From the NCBI GenBank assembly GCA_015680685.1, contig MNCI01033476.1:277566-341565 (forward strand): a stretch of 64,000 bases of DNA, in the 5' to 3' direction. The DNA is from Gnetum montanum. Taxonomy: Eukaryota > Streptophyta > Gnetopsida > Gnetales > Gnetaceae. The notes under the pieces were generated by a model, which was not told where the DNA came from, ran no database searches, and saw only the letters and a program-made list of their open reading frames with translations. Positions 37,370 through 49,920 of this stretch are shown here, one piece after another. The position numbers and the translations under genes were made by a program. The first letter of the stretch is position 1. Each line of letters opens with the position of its first letter.

Positions 37370-37745
37370 TCCACATAATGACAGATGCATCTAATTATGC
37401 CTTGAGATATGCTTACATAGTTGGGCAATAAGAAACATCCATATTACATCCATTGCATGAGTTGAAGCATTGTGGGTGCACAATTGAATTACATCACGAC
37501 TAAGAAAGAACTAATGGTAGTGGTGTATGCTCTTGAAAGGTTCAAGCACTATGAGCTTAGTTATAAAGTATTTGTGCACACCAATCACAGTGCTATTTGC
37601 TTCCTGATCAACAAGTCAACGGTGAGCCCCCATATCATATGATGACTTGTGATCTTACAGGAATTTGATCTCATAATGGTAGATTGAAAAGGGACTGAGA
37701 GTGTGGTCATTGACCATCTCTCTCAATTAAGATGAGATAACAAAG
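37370..37745 (+). pseudogene. pol: G2 RNase H, frameshifted
   Basis: SFHIMTDASNYAL (about 37367-37405) keeps the catalytic Asp. The following blocks (the TTK/EELMVVVYALERFKHYEL-like stretch, HTNHSAICFLINK, DHLSQL) fall in changing frames, so at least two frameshifts are present. Confidence 0.7.
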
Positions 37746-37899
37746 AGGAGGAGAGTCCACTCTCTGATCAATTTCCAGACAAACTTCTCTTTATAGGAGC
37801 AATAAATGACCAAGTGCCTACAAATACAAAATGGTATGCTGGCACTTACCTTCTCACTCAAAAAATTCCATAGGATCTAAACTTTAGGAAGAAAAAATA

Positions 37900-39080
37900 G
37901 TTTCTTCATCAAGAAAAGTACTTCATGGAAATTAATGAATACCTTTATAAGGTATGTGTTGATGGCTTGGTTCATTAGTGTGTCCCTGATGCAGATCAAC
38001 TGCATGTTCTCTAGGATCTCATGAAGGCCCTTGCAAAGGCCACTATGTAGAGAGACGCATGGTCATAAAATCCCTAGTGATAGGATACTATTAGCCTATA
38101 ATCTTTAAGGATGCCCATCAATTGATTTTATCTTGTGAACGTTGTCAAAGAGATGGTGGGATAACCACTCAAATGGAGGGTTCTCAATAGTGGATTCAAC
38201 CACTGGAGTCTTTTGACATATGGGGCATAGACTTCATGGGTCCCATCATAGCCATGTTCAATGAAAAGGCATATATCATCATAGTAGTCAACCACTACAC
38301 CAAATGGATAGAAGTAGCAGCTGTCACCAATTGTATATCATCCACTGTTATTAGAATTGTACAACAAAATGTTGTTAATAGGTTTGGGGTGCCATGTATA
38401 CTAATTTTTGACAATGGAACTCACTTCATAGCTACTTTTAGAAAGTTGATGCAACACTTGGGGGTTGAAGATAAATTAGCAACACCCTCTCACCCCCAAG
38501 CCAATGGTCAAGTAGAGGTAACTAACCAAGAAATTACAAAGATCCTAATAAGGACAATAAGCAAATATAGGAGAGAGTGGAGCACAAAACTCAACGATGC
38601 CCTTTGGGCACACCACTCAACATGGAAATTCCTTAATGGCTACTCTCCCTATGAGTTAGCATACAGAAAACTTCCAACACTCCCAATTCAATTTGAGCTC
38701 TGTACACTCTCAACAACCTATGATTTGGCCCTTGACCTAAGTCTAACACAAAGATAAAGATTGGTCAACCTAGATGTGTGAGATGAAAATTGATTAGTGG
38801 CCCTATCTTTGAATGAAGTACATGAGGCATTTAACAAGCAACAACATGACCTTAGAATATGGAAAGTAAGAATTCAACCAAGAGATAAGGTTCTCTATTG
38901 GAATCCCACACACATACCCTAGAAGACCAAGTTCCAAACGTTGTGGAAGAGACCTTATATAATTGATCAAACCTTTTCCTTTGGGACCATGTTAATCTAC
39001 AAACCTAAGAGCCCAAATAAAAAGTAGTTGGTCAATGTCTAACAAGTGAAACCTTTCTTGGAACTAAGACAAGCTAGTGC
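37900..39080 (+). pseudogene. pol: G2 integrase
   Basis: The HHCC region ends SCERCQRDGG (about 38130-38160). The catalytic core is largely open (38236-38757, 173 residues): WGIDFMGPI, LIFDNGTHF and HPQANGQVEVTNQEI supply D, D and E. The C-terminal module follows with stops (YWNPTHIP, RPYIIDQTFPFGTMLIYKP). This is the best preserved part of G2 pol. Confidence 0.82.
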
Positions 39081-39148
39081 AATTACTACCTCAATGGATG
39101 GATGACCACGCTCTATTTTCTACATCTCTTCCTTTCAACATAGTTATT

Positions 39149-39320
39149 GGGGAGATGGCCATCCATGCTAACCATTCACATGTCTACTCAGTTTTCTTTT
39201 TTGCTATTTTTTTTATTTTTCACGTTTTTGATTTTGTAATTTATATATTTCACAACTTTTTGATTTTCAACAATTTCTCCCATTTTACATCACTTTTTCT
39301 TTTGCACCATCGTTAGTACA
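39149..39320 (+). other. Purine-rich word and T-rich tract after G2 pol
   Basis: ggggagatgg (39149-39158) is followed by a T-rich tract (39190-39320). This is the same order as in G1, G3 and G5. Confidence 0.6.
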
Positions 39321-39389
39321 TTTGAATCTTTCTTGGATAATTTACATTTTCTTATAAATTTTACTCTATTTTATTTGAGTGTTGTCTTT

Positions 39390-39515
39390 TCATTATTTTT
39401 GCTAATAAAAGTGCTTTATTACCATAGGACATAGTGCCACTGTTACTATTTACTAATGATGAGACATTGAAAATCACAATAAAAGTGCTTTATTAGCAAA
39501 AATAGAGATGAGACA
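39390..39515. repeat. Inverted repeat before the G2 internal promoter
   Basis: TATTTTTGCTAATAAA (about 39397-39412) and TTTATTAGCAAAAATA (about 39491-39506) are complementary. The word AATAAAAGTGCTTTATTA occurs in both arms. It could form a hairpin, or be a small duplication. Confidence 0.55.
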
Positions 39516-39729
39516 TTGCTACAATCCTATCTTTCACATATTCCATTGCGTATTTTGCTTTGTGCTCCTTAAAAATCTCATTAAATTCATTCCCCAAAAC
39601 ATTTTCTTAATTTTCTAATTGTTCGATCTTCAACACCCTCTTCTACTATTCTAAGCATGTTCATGGCTTTTTGGGCTTCCATTTGACCCTAATTTCACTC
39701 AAAACCTCCTTGTATTTTGGAATTTTGAT

Positions 39730-39856
39730 CAAAGTCAATGAAAGTCAATGATGGTCAATAGCCATGACAACTAGGCCTAGTTGACATAGCCAACCCTATT
39801 GACTAGGCCTAGTCAACTAGGCCAAGTCAACGCAAGCCAAAAATTCCATAAATATC
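39730..39856 (+). promoter_or_regulatory. Internal promoter-like array of G2
   Basis: A dense run of AGTCAATG, AACTAGGCCTAGTTGAC, CCTATTGACTAGGCCTAG and GTCAACTAGGCC words, followed by a TATA-like ccataaata (39847-39855). The words are of the type that forms the U3 array of the G2 LTRs (AACTAGGCC, CCTATT(A/G)A, TCAATG). The start of ORF3 is about 400 bp downstream. The leader word CGAGGGGAGTTTTTGCCATTTTTT (given here only for its position near 39897-39920) has a counterpart in G5. Confidence 0.6.
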
Positions 39857-40289
39857 ACTGAGACTTTGTCATTTTTTGACATTTGCTTCATAACACGAGG
39901 GGAGTTTTTGCCATTTTTTATAGCCCATAAGTTTTCAACCGTTTGTCCAAATCACTTCATTCTTTGATCCTACAACTACTGAAGTTAAGCTCTTAATCAT
40001 GGGGCTCACAAATATTACGGTTTCTAATGAAATTTTTTGAAAATTTTTCTAACTTCCCTAAGGGGATTAATGAATACAGTGATATGAAACCATCAATTTT
40101 TGAGAGTTAACCCTTCCAATGCCTTCAAGAATGACTTATTAACATTAAAATACTAATAAAATAATGATTCAAATTAATTAAATTTGCCATAATCACAAAT
40201 TAGCCAAGTGTAACTATCCCAATGAGATAAGTTATTCCAATTGTTTCATGTTACGCAACAATTGCTAATCCATAGTCATGTTGTGACTG

Positions 40290-43090
40290 AAATGACAGCA
40301 AGAGGAAGGACCATTGCAACCAAGGAAGAAATGACCCCAAGGCTGGAAGGGGACAACAAGAACAACCCCATGAACAACTAGAAGCAACCCATGCAACAAG
40401 ACCTCTTCAAGAGGAGCCCAAAGTGGAATCTGTTTAATAGATTCCTGAAGAAGAAATTGAAATAAAATAATCGTAGTGTGGGAAAGCACCAGGACCCATA
40501 CCAAGGTTGGAAGTCATACTAACATAAGCCTACCTCAACATCATAAGGTCTTATGAAATCCAATGCTCAGTTCTCTAGGAACTAAACTTTGGACCATTTT
40601 TAGAGCATGCTCCAACAGAGGTAAGAATGCAATTGCAAACCTCTCCCATGTGGCCAATCATCACTTTTAGTGGGGAGTGGTCCATGGAAGAGACATACCT
40701 CTTCTAGAACAACAGAAGAGTAGGATCCACAATGAAGATCAAGGACATTTAGGTGTCCTACTTAGTTGATGTTATTGCATAAGTTCTTGGATTGCTTGAC
40801 ACTAGGACACAATTGGCAGAGTTGTTGACATAAGCTAACCTTGAGGCTAAAAATGAGTGGACCTAGCGGTGTTACATGGTCAACTGTAAGGAATTCAGTG
40901 TGCTCACACCTACAGAACACATATACCTTAAGAAAGTAGTGTATCACCTCAATCCAATGATGAGGTCCAACAAGGTAACTACCTTTTCTACCCAAGCATG
41001 TGCTGCTCTAAGTGGGAGATTTTTGGTGAACCTTGCACAATTGATCTATTTAGAGATCGAGAAGCACTTCAAAGAAAATGAATGTGGAAGGAAAACCCTA
41101 CCTTTCCCATGCCTCATCCAAAAACTTTGCAATAGGATAGGCATCATTTGCTATGCAAATAACACAATCAAGCATACTCCCATTGCCTTGTGGTCTAAAT
41201 TGATGAAAGACAAAACACCTACCATGTCGAAAGAAGGGGAGCAGTAGTAGCCACCTTCACCACCTACTCAAAAAATAATGCTAGAGGCTTGCATAGCCAT
41301 TGAGTGCTTACATGAAATCTGAGAGCAGCTCTTGCATGAGTAGGAGCAATGTGCAAGAATGAGTGGTGTGGACCCATTTGTATATTGACTTGTAATGAGT
41401 CACCTTAATGAGGTGGGTTGGACAATTAGCCATATGGAAAGAGGTGGACCAATATTCTCTACCCAAGAAATGGAATTGCCCGCAAGATTGAATCGTAGTG
41501 CTTAAGAGGTGACAATGTCTCTATCTCAACACCATTTATTCCTAGAAATCTCTAGGAATGTTGCCTCCTTTCTAGTACTCTTAGAGGAGAGCAAGGGGCC
41601 AATTGTATTAGTGATGCAACACCAAGGGTAGGAGACTACTGCTGAAGTAGTTGCTTACCATATTGTAGAAGTGCTTAACACACATGGAGCATCTGTACCA
41701 AATGTATCTACACTTCAAGATGTACAAACATCTGTAGGCACAGTTAGTAGAAGATTGAGTGCAGCCTAGCACAAAGAGTTACTAGATCGACTAGTGGGGA
41801 TCGGGCAACCAATCATAGATATTTTTGATTTTCTAGATAACATTACTATGACTTAGTCAGAGCTACTAGAAGCAAAGGGAAAATGCATCATCCTAGAAGG
41901 GCAACTTGAAATGGCTTAAGCACAAAACCAACACTTGGCAGCAGAAGTTGCTAAATTGCATGCCCATTTTTCTGATCCCATGCTCCTTAGCCCCATAATA
42001 AGCAGAGATAAATCTTTTTAGCATCTTTAAGAATAATTAAAACAAGCTAATAAGGAAATGAAGATAGCCATCTTCAACTAGCTCATAACAAAAGCAAAAA
42101 CCTACTCAGTTTAGAAGGAATTGGTTCAGATACACCAAGAAAATGAATCATCGACCATCAAAAACCATCACTTGCATAATGTTGATGCATAACAGAGTGA
42201 AGGAAATTGCCCATGGAGAATCGAAATCTATCTATGGAGGAAGTCTAAGCCTTACACTAGAAATCTACCATTAAGATTTCCACTTGGAAAAATGACACTC
42301 TCAAATTTGAAAGAGTCAAATATCACTATAGAAACTAGGTTGGCCTATAGAAGGAGTGAATGAGAACCACATTCAAATGGCTAAGGCAAAAGTAAATGAG
42401 GCCCTCCAACAACTCTAATAAGGAAGAGAGGTGTGATAGCCCATCATTAATGGAATATATGCCTATAACAAAGCAGAGATCTGCCTAAAGGAGTTGCAAA
42501 TTGAAGAAATGACAAAGTATATGGAACTGGTCAATCTTCACTATGTAAACCTAGTAATGCTAACTATCAAACAATTGTGGTTAGAACTCAAAAAGTAAGT
42601 GGCTAGCTCATACTTGCTGTACAAGGTTGAGTTCAATCACCATAAGGACACCAAGTAAAAGCTTGAGATGGCAAACACTAAACTCGAAGTTCTTAAGGCA
42701 TGAATCATAGATCAAAGATCAATTTTTTAGACCTTGGCCAAGAGAATGAATGATTATCAAGAGTTGTAAAGCATAGTCAGGGTGTTTGATATCGAATGTA
42801 AGAAATTCACTACCTAGTACATCAATGCCAAGGAGTAGTTATTTCTAGCAATTCCCTATCCTTGGGATGTGCCTGTTCTAGCCCACATTGGCGAAGCTAC
42901 GTGGATCATGCATGATCCTAGGAGTAAGGAGGAGAAAATGAAGGCATTGTTGGATGCCTTTCACCTCCTACCAAAAGTTGTAGCAGCAGCAAGATATCCA
43001 TAGCCACCTTAGCCACCGTATGTGCCTGAAGTTGGCAAAGATCCCTCAAAACCTCAAGAGCGACCATTGCCTAGGACTGTTTAACCTTCT
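40290..43090 (+). pseudogene. G2 ORF3: third gene with N-terminal domain and coiled coil
   Basis: A third gene downstream of pol, decayed but traceable. The N-terminus is Gln/Arg/Gly-rich (GRGQQEQPHEQLEA, near 40345). A globular domain includes a 123-residue open stretch (40876-41247) with LTPTEHIYLKKVVYHLNP, HFKENECGRKTLPFPCLIQK and LCNRIGIICYAN. From memory this resembles the plant domain called 'putative plant transposon protein', found in Athila-like elements. A long region with coiled-coil character follows (about 41870-42800, many stops). Then come IPYPWDVPVLAHIGEA (about 42848) and a Pro-rich end (PPYVPEVGKDPSKP). Its role is unknown. It sits where plant elements carry env-like or accessory genes, but I see no clear membrane segment. 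Confidence 0.6.
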
Positions 43091-43308
43091 CCACCAACTT
43101 CATGCCTTTAAAGAAAGTACTATTCAATTTTGCATAGTCATGTCATGGTGTTCAATTTTTTTTCATGAACACTACAATTTTTGTAATTTGTTGATCTATA
43201 CATTTAGGTACTCAATTTTGTCAAGTCAATTTGTTAAGTCTAATGTCCTCAATAATCCCATACCTTTCCAATTTTGTAAAGAACTCGAGGACAAGTTTTC
43301 ATTCAGTT

Positions 43309-43317
43309 GTGGGGGTA
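43309..43317 (+). other. G2 polypurine tract
   Basis: gtgggggta directly before TGATGG. The stretch ACTCGAGGACAAGTTTTCAT (about 43283-43302) precedes it, as in G1. Confidence 0.82.
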
Positions 43318-44213
43318 TGATGGATCGTCTATAATCATGTTGACTAGGCACTATCAACTGGGCCTCGTCGATGCATCATTTCATGCATCAACTAGACCCT
43401 ATTGATGCAAGATCTATTCTTACTTATAAATATGTGCTCACCAACCACATTTATGGCATCAGTTAATCATAGTGTAGTGAAGCTCTTGCAGTTTTTCCAT
43501 TTGAAAGTTAGAATATTTTCCCAAGTGCCCATAGTAGGAGTCATTGAGTGTATAGATCTTTATTTGAGCATTGTTGTCCTTCAACACGATAATGTGTATG
43601 GAAATAAAGATGAGCTTCTTGATAAAACTTGTAGTGTTCTAGATAGTTTAGATATTTATTCATGCATTCAATGCTTTTAGTTATTTGTTTAATTTTTATT
43701 AGTAATTAAGCTAATTAAGAAAGATAAGATAGATAGAGTAAATACATAAGTATGACTGCTTCGAGTGTAACACATATTCGCTTGGTAATCCTAGTAGCAT
43801 TATTACTTGGTGCACCTAGTAGCATAGCACTTGGTAACACAATAATGGATACGTGGGTTTGGGACATGTACAAAAAGTGGGATCATATGCTTATGTTAGG
43901 ACTAGTTACAAATTAGTTAGTTAATTTAGATTAGTCATTAAATTACTTTATCTCTCTCTCTCTCTCTCTCTCTTTTTAAGCACTAAAGAACATAAAACAT
44001 AAAATGATAAAAATAATATGCCTCAATTACACTTAACCATACCTTTGTACTTCACAAGTGTAATTGGGAAGACAACAAACAACCTTAAGGCAGGATTCAC
44101 TTCCTAGAAGACTAGTGCACCAGAAACTATAAAGTCCATGAAATTTGATTGAATTGCATGTGAACGCTTTGTGATTTGTATGGTTGGGCATAGGGGTACC
44201 TCACCACTTAGTA
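43318..44213 (+). repeat. G2 3' LTR
   Basis: 896 bp. The 3' end has decayed from CTCATCA to CTTAGTA. It is followed by GTGTC (44214-44218), a 4/5 match to GTATC before the 5' LTR. The TATA box is cttataaata (about 43423). The U3 array differs strongly from that of the 5' LTR, while the part after the TATA box is much more alike. A TC microsatellite lies at 43951-43974. Confidence 0.82.
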
Positions 44214-44361
44214 GTGTCAAATAATATTTAGGGAACATTATTACATATATTATTAGAGTATCTTCTAAAGTGTTTTCATGGTCATGATGCTTTTCTGATA
44301 TATCATAATTTTGAGTTTTGACACATTAGGTTTCTATTACGTGGTCATTCCAATCGGTTAT

Positions 44362-45208
44362 TGATGAGGGATGAGTGTCCCCTACACCTAACTATACAAA
44401 TTACAAACATTCATGCATAACATGATTGTAATTTGTGAACCAAACTGGTGGAATACCTAGATCGTTAAATAGGATCATTCATCATTATCTTTCTAGTTAT
44501 ACTCGTGAGGCTCTCAGTATGTATAGTTAAGTATAATTGAGACATATGATTATGATGTTGTAGTGGCCATGATTAAAGTAATGTCTATTCTAACTTAAGT
44601 GATGACTGTCTATTCCTACTTGTCGTACATTTCCTAAACACATATATTTATTACTATGATTACCAAATGTAGCATTGCTATGCTAAGTATCAATGTTACT
44701 AGGTTACCAAGTGAATATATGTTACAATCAAAGTAGTTATGCTCATTCTACTATATTATAATGTGAAATGGAAAGTAAATCATTAATTAAGCGATTGTGA
44801 GGGTAAGCATTAAATTAGATGCATGAAAAGATAAAATACATTGAGAATAAATTCTATTCTAAGTTAAAGTGTTACAGAGATATGAAACAATATTGATCTT
44901 TCTTATGATTTATGTTAGGTGTCCATGTACAAAATGCTCAAATAAGGACTTTAAAAATCACTTCTAATCATGCCACAAGTGCTTCTTAACTAGTCTATCT
45001 TATACGAAAACAAGGAACAAGAGCTTTGCTATGTTAATGATCAAAACAATGTTTTTAATACAATAGGTGGATGATATTTATAGATTTTACCTACCTTAGA
45101 TACATCATATTTATGATATCATATGAAAACAAACAATATTATAGCTATGATATCAAAACTACGATATTGTAGATGCAATATCACACCCAACAGATTGACC
45201 ATTCATTA
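44362..45208 (-). repeat. G4-left LTR (minus strand)
   Basis: 847 bp, TGATGAGGGATG...CATTCATTA on the plus strand. The outer flank is GTTAT (44357-44361). Inside, taccccattattgac is a decayed inverted PPT, then a decayed inverted ACTCAAGGACAAATTTTTAG. It is therefore the 3' LTR of a minus-strand element whose body lies to the right. U3 has ATATCG/GATATC words (about 45095-45190). Confidence 0.78.
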
Positions 45209-45419
45209 TACCCCATTATTGACTAAAAATTTGTCCTTGAGTTAAATAAAAATGGAATAAATTTTGTTACAAAATTATGGAGGTGACTTGACTAACTAAT
45301 TAATTAACCTGAGTATTGCATTACCAAATTTATTTAAGTAATTTATAAAATGAAAAAACATTGAAAAGACATAAAAATTTATAAAATTGGAAGGTTTACA
45401 AAAATTTCCTTCAACAAGA

Positions 45420-48260
45420 GGTCTTCATGTTGTTCTAGACAATGGTGGCTTCCTCTATTGTCGTGGCTTTTATAGTGGATTGGTAGCTTGTTCCTCCATC
45501 CAAAAATTATTGAGGATGGCTTGATACTTCTCTACATATATCCATGGATCATCAATTGTCCAAGCCAAGTAGATTAAAATTGTAGTTATTGGGACTTTCC
45601 ACAAATAAGATAGATTAGGGAACATTTTGTTCACTTGAACAAGCAAAGCAGCGAATACTTGGTGTTTCACATCAAACATTCTAACCTTCTCTTTTAGCTT
45701 CAAGTGCTTAGCTAATCTCTTTGCCAAGTCCTTTGCATAGTTGCATTACCCAACATATTAGGTTTGAAGGATTTCTAGCTCTACCTTTGTTATTTGCAAA
45801 CTATTTTCTATCTCATTTGAAAGCTTATTTTTATGATCAAATAATGAAAATGTTATTATCACTTATTTTTCCATTTTAGTTCTTAGACAACAAGTTATTA
45901 ACATGGTAAGATTGTCTTATTGAAGTTCAACAAGCTTCATATATTATGTTAACTCTTCCATCTATAAGTCCTTGTCATTAATTTCTACCTAATGTATCAC
46001 TGTGATTCCATCAAGGATGCTTTTCCAAGTAGCATCAACAAATGGTTCTAAAGTAGCATTAATGTTAGCCTTGGAGGCCCATCTATTCCTTGTAATGTCT
46101 TTTAAACATTGTTAGAGTTTAGTCTTACATCACTTGGATAACTCTAATTACCAATATCTTAGTCTATAAGAAAGATTAATAGATAATTTATTGGTCTAAT
46201 AAATTTATATTCTTGGATATACACATCATTTTTTCTTAATTACATTGCTTCATATCTATAGTCATTTCTAATCTGACTTCATTCTTTGTTAGTTCTTTAG
46301 GAACTTATCTTTAGTCTTCCTTACAATGTATCACTTGACATATTGGACTTTACAAAATACTTCTTTGTAAGTCTTTTCTTTCTTTACCATCATAACCTTT
46401 TGAATGGCCTTCACATCTTATTTAAGAACCTAGAACAAGCTATATATGACATAGGTTAAACCTTTAGTTCTTATTTAAGAAACTAGATCTTGCTCTTTTA
46501 CAAAGACTTCACGCTTTCTTAACTCAGAAGTCACTTCTTAAACCTTTTGGTTATGGTGCTCAGGTGCTTCTTAACTTTGAGTCACTTCTTGAATCTTTTG
46601 GTATGGTGCTCAAGTGCTCATTACAAATATTTGTGTTTTGTAATGACTTCTTTATTTTTTCATACTTTTGGATTATTGACTATTCTATCTTCTTAACATT
46701 GCTTGCAGCTATTGTTCTAATGTCATTTATTACCTTAATGGATCTTATGCACTTCTTTTTCATTTTTTCTTACTTAATCTTAATCCTTTGTGTTTTTGGT
46801 AGCTTTTGTATCATAGAGAGATTGTGATGGTTCCCATGTTATGAATCAAACCTTTTCATTAAGAACTAATAAAGGATAGTTATGAATAGTTTTTTATGGT
46901 TACAAAACTAATGATTGTATAGCATTAACTTTATGTAGTTCAACACTTCCATTTAAGCATTAGTTTTGTAACTTCATTTTTTTGTTTCTTACAAAGTTGT
47001 TGAGCGATAGTGAATAATTATAGTGTACAATACTTCATGATGGTCAATCACAAAGAATTATGTGTTCATAAGAATTTAATAGAATTACTCCCCTTTACTC
47101 ATGACTTCGTAGGAATAACAAATGACATGATGCTCTCAACAAATACAAAGAATTATTTCTTTATATTAATATATCAAGGGAATAGCACATCATGGAGTCC
47201 TAATTTGAGAAATAGATAGAGTGGATTCCTTCTCAACTAGAACAGAGGATAGAGGTTCAGATGTAAAGGATGATTCAACAACTTGAGGTTGTACTTTAGT
47301 AGGGACAGGTATAGATGATGATGCAAAATAAGGATGATAACTGATGTGTTGAAGAACTTTGTATGTCATTTTGATAGTTCTAAGGCTGGTAAAGATAGAA
47401 ATTTAAGCTACTTATAATTCATGTTTTCCTTTAAAAGCTTCATCTTCTTTCATAGGTGTGTAAGTTTCTTTGGTATGCAATGAATTCATTTTCTTTTAAA
47501 GTTAATTGTAGACAATATTCTTTTGATAATGTATTTACTGCATGCATATGCTCTTTAGCTTTCTAGATATTGACATGTAGTGTCCCAAGCTCTCTTATAA
47601 GTTCTATATTAGTCTTCTAAAGAACCTTTACTTGTTGCTTTAGTTGAGAGTTTTTACCCTTAATTCCTTCTATTTCTTGTTGGTGTTGCTCCTTCATCTT
47701 CACAATTTCTTGTGATGAATTAGTAGGTAGAGCTTCTTGACTTGGTCCTTAATTTATATCTTGTATTGTTCTACAATCTGTGAAAAATTCTAAAAATATT
47801 TCTCTAATTTTTCATATTTGCTGATGTGAGTTTGTAACACTATATCCCAATCTTTTTTTTCTTACTTAAGGAGTGATAATTTCCTAACAGCTTTTGAAAT
47901 TTATCATCTTTACTATTCTTAACTTGTCTAAATGCAACATAATTATTTATGGATTCCACATATAGATGTACTCTTATTGTTATAAGTTCATCATCAATTA
48001 GAACATTCTTCTCTCTAGAATCTAGCCAATATTTAATACTTGTTTTGATTGCTACATCTACATCCTTACTTCATTACTTGACCAATTCTTCCAAAAAGCT
48101 CTTATTATTGTTCCATTCATAAGAATATTACATCCTTATATGAGGCAAATAATTCTATGCCCTAATCAACTTGCATACACATGTAGACATTAAGTCAAAA
48201 CAAGCCCTCAATGTATGTGTTTCCTTAGTCAAATTCATAATTTGATTGATCTCCACTAAG
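45420..48260 (-). pseudogene. G4-left ORF3 with coiled coil (minus strand)
   Basis: Same third gene as in G2 and G5, read on the minus strand. The C-terminal part (45727-45470, 85 residues open) has MFPNLSYLWKVPI, DDPWIYVEKYQAILNN. This parallels MFPQLPYPWEVPTL and QDPQTEKENLQAIL in G5. Upstream are LT.YMKLVELQ.DNLTML, matching LTEYMELVNLRYANLAML of G5, and coiled-coil text such as KEQHQQEIEGIKGKNSQLKQ (about 47640-47700). Many stops are present. Confidence 0.6.
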
Positions 48261-49920
48261 GCAGCAACATCAAGAACTCTTATGTCTATATACAACTTAT
48301 GGTCTATATGTTGTACCTACTTTGACTTTTTCTATATAAGCCAAAGACTTGGGGGTACATTCTATGGCTTTTCAATAATTAAGGCCATCTTTAGCAGCCA
48401 CATTCAACATTTTTCATCATTTGCAGCATACTTTCTAGATTCCTATCTTCAACTTTCCAGAAATGAAGTTTTGCATCAACAGTAGGGTCATTTTAGGTCT
48501 CCTTCTAGTTTTGGCATCTAACATTAGCTCTAATGTTGATTCTATTTCCAACTTTTTACATCTAGTGTTAGATCAACTTTTGACATTCAACATTAGTATT
48601 TACTTTTTCAAGATGTTGACTCTTCAATATCAAGCATCAATCTTGCATTTGATGTCTAAATTTGGTTTACATTCTATACATCAATTCTCCTATCCAAAAT
48701 CTTTTAGAACCTTTTGAATGATTATATAGGTTCCAACACATTGTTTCTACATGATCTACAAGGCATTTTTGGCTTATAGATAGGAGGATACCCTTAAATA
48801 GAAAGGGATTAGCCTTTCAAATATTTTGTTGGCATTTTTCTTTGTCGAGCTCTTTGAGATATGCTTAGCACTTGTAGCTTTCTCTACTACTTAGCACAAT
48901 TAACATTCTTTGTGATTGGCAATTTAGAAACCTCTTTCTAAAGACATTGCCTTTTGAAGAATAACTACCCTCTTTTTTCTCTCTTTGTTTCCCTACTGAT
49001 GCATTGTGTCCCCTTTGTGTCATCCTCCTAACACACAGAGAAATCACTCAAGATCAAGTCAGTACACTGATCTAATTCTTCCTCTTGTTTCATTAGTTGC
49101 TAAATTTGCTATTGCTCTCACCATATCTACATTAGGTGCACACATTGAAGAAAGAACAAAGTAACATAGCTCCTTTTCAGATGTCTCTGATCTCTGGTAC
49201 ATGTCTTGAAACATCTTTTTGCAACTTCTAGATTTTTTCTTGTTGTTGTAATCTAGGTTGTTACCTTTAGGTTTTCTATCTTTGGTAAGATCTAGATTTG
49301 TTACAAATCTAGTTTTTGTTTTTCCATGTTTTTCCTTGGTTTAACATTTTAATAGATTAAATCTATTTTACTTTACATCTCATTGCCAATCACTCTTATC
49401 TACCATTCACATGCTACATTTCATTTCATATAGATTTACATTCAGTATCTACTCATTTTATATTGGTTATTTCACACATATGTTTCTTCATTTGTTCTTT
49501 ATTTACTAATGTTTGGTGAAAATATACAACTCAAATTGTCAAATTTTTTCCCATGATCTGTAAGTCCTCTTTCAATTTGAGGGAAGTTACTCAAAAGATT
49601 AGTTTTCCTAGATTGTTAGATGGCCATGAGATTGCCCAGCCCAATTTCATGTTAGGTTGTGTCAGATTCTATTATTATGATGATTCCTACCATAACATCT
49701 TTCTAGTGTTAAAAGGAGGACTTTTGTGAAACTAAGTATTATTTCTAGGATTTGTTCTTTATTCTAGTTTTCTGTCACTCTAATGTTTTTACATTTTTTT
49801 AAATTTTTTAAAGTGTTGTTGACATGCCATGTCGATACACTAATGTCATGTCATTTCTAAATGATTCTAATGTTTTTATTGAAATCAGATATTTTCACCT
49901 TTTATTTCAAGTATGAACAT
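48261..49920. other. Unassigned interior of the 44362-51866 unit
   Basis: No recognisable domain. 48518-48690 has words such as AACATTAGCTCTAATGTT and GTTAGATCAAC that look like another palindrome-rich array. The join between minus-strand and plus-strand element sequence must lie in or near this stretch, but I cannot place it. Confidence 0.4.

Noticed and set aside
40265-40504. Hydrophobic minus-strand frame
   Set aside because: Antisense to the Gln-rich N-terminus of ORF3 (CAA/CAG read backwards gives Leu), so the apparent membrane character is an artefact.
45420-48260. Env-like glycoprotein for the third gene
   Set aside because: No signal peptide, no clear transmembrane segment and no Cys pattern; the coiled-coil and Pro-rich parts do not make it an envelope protein.
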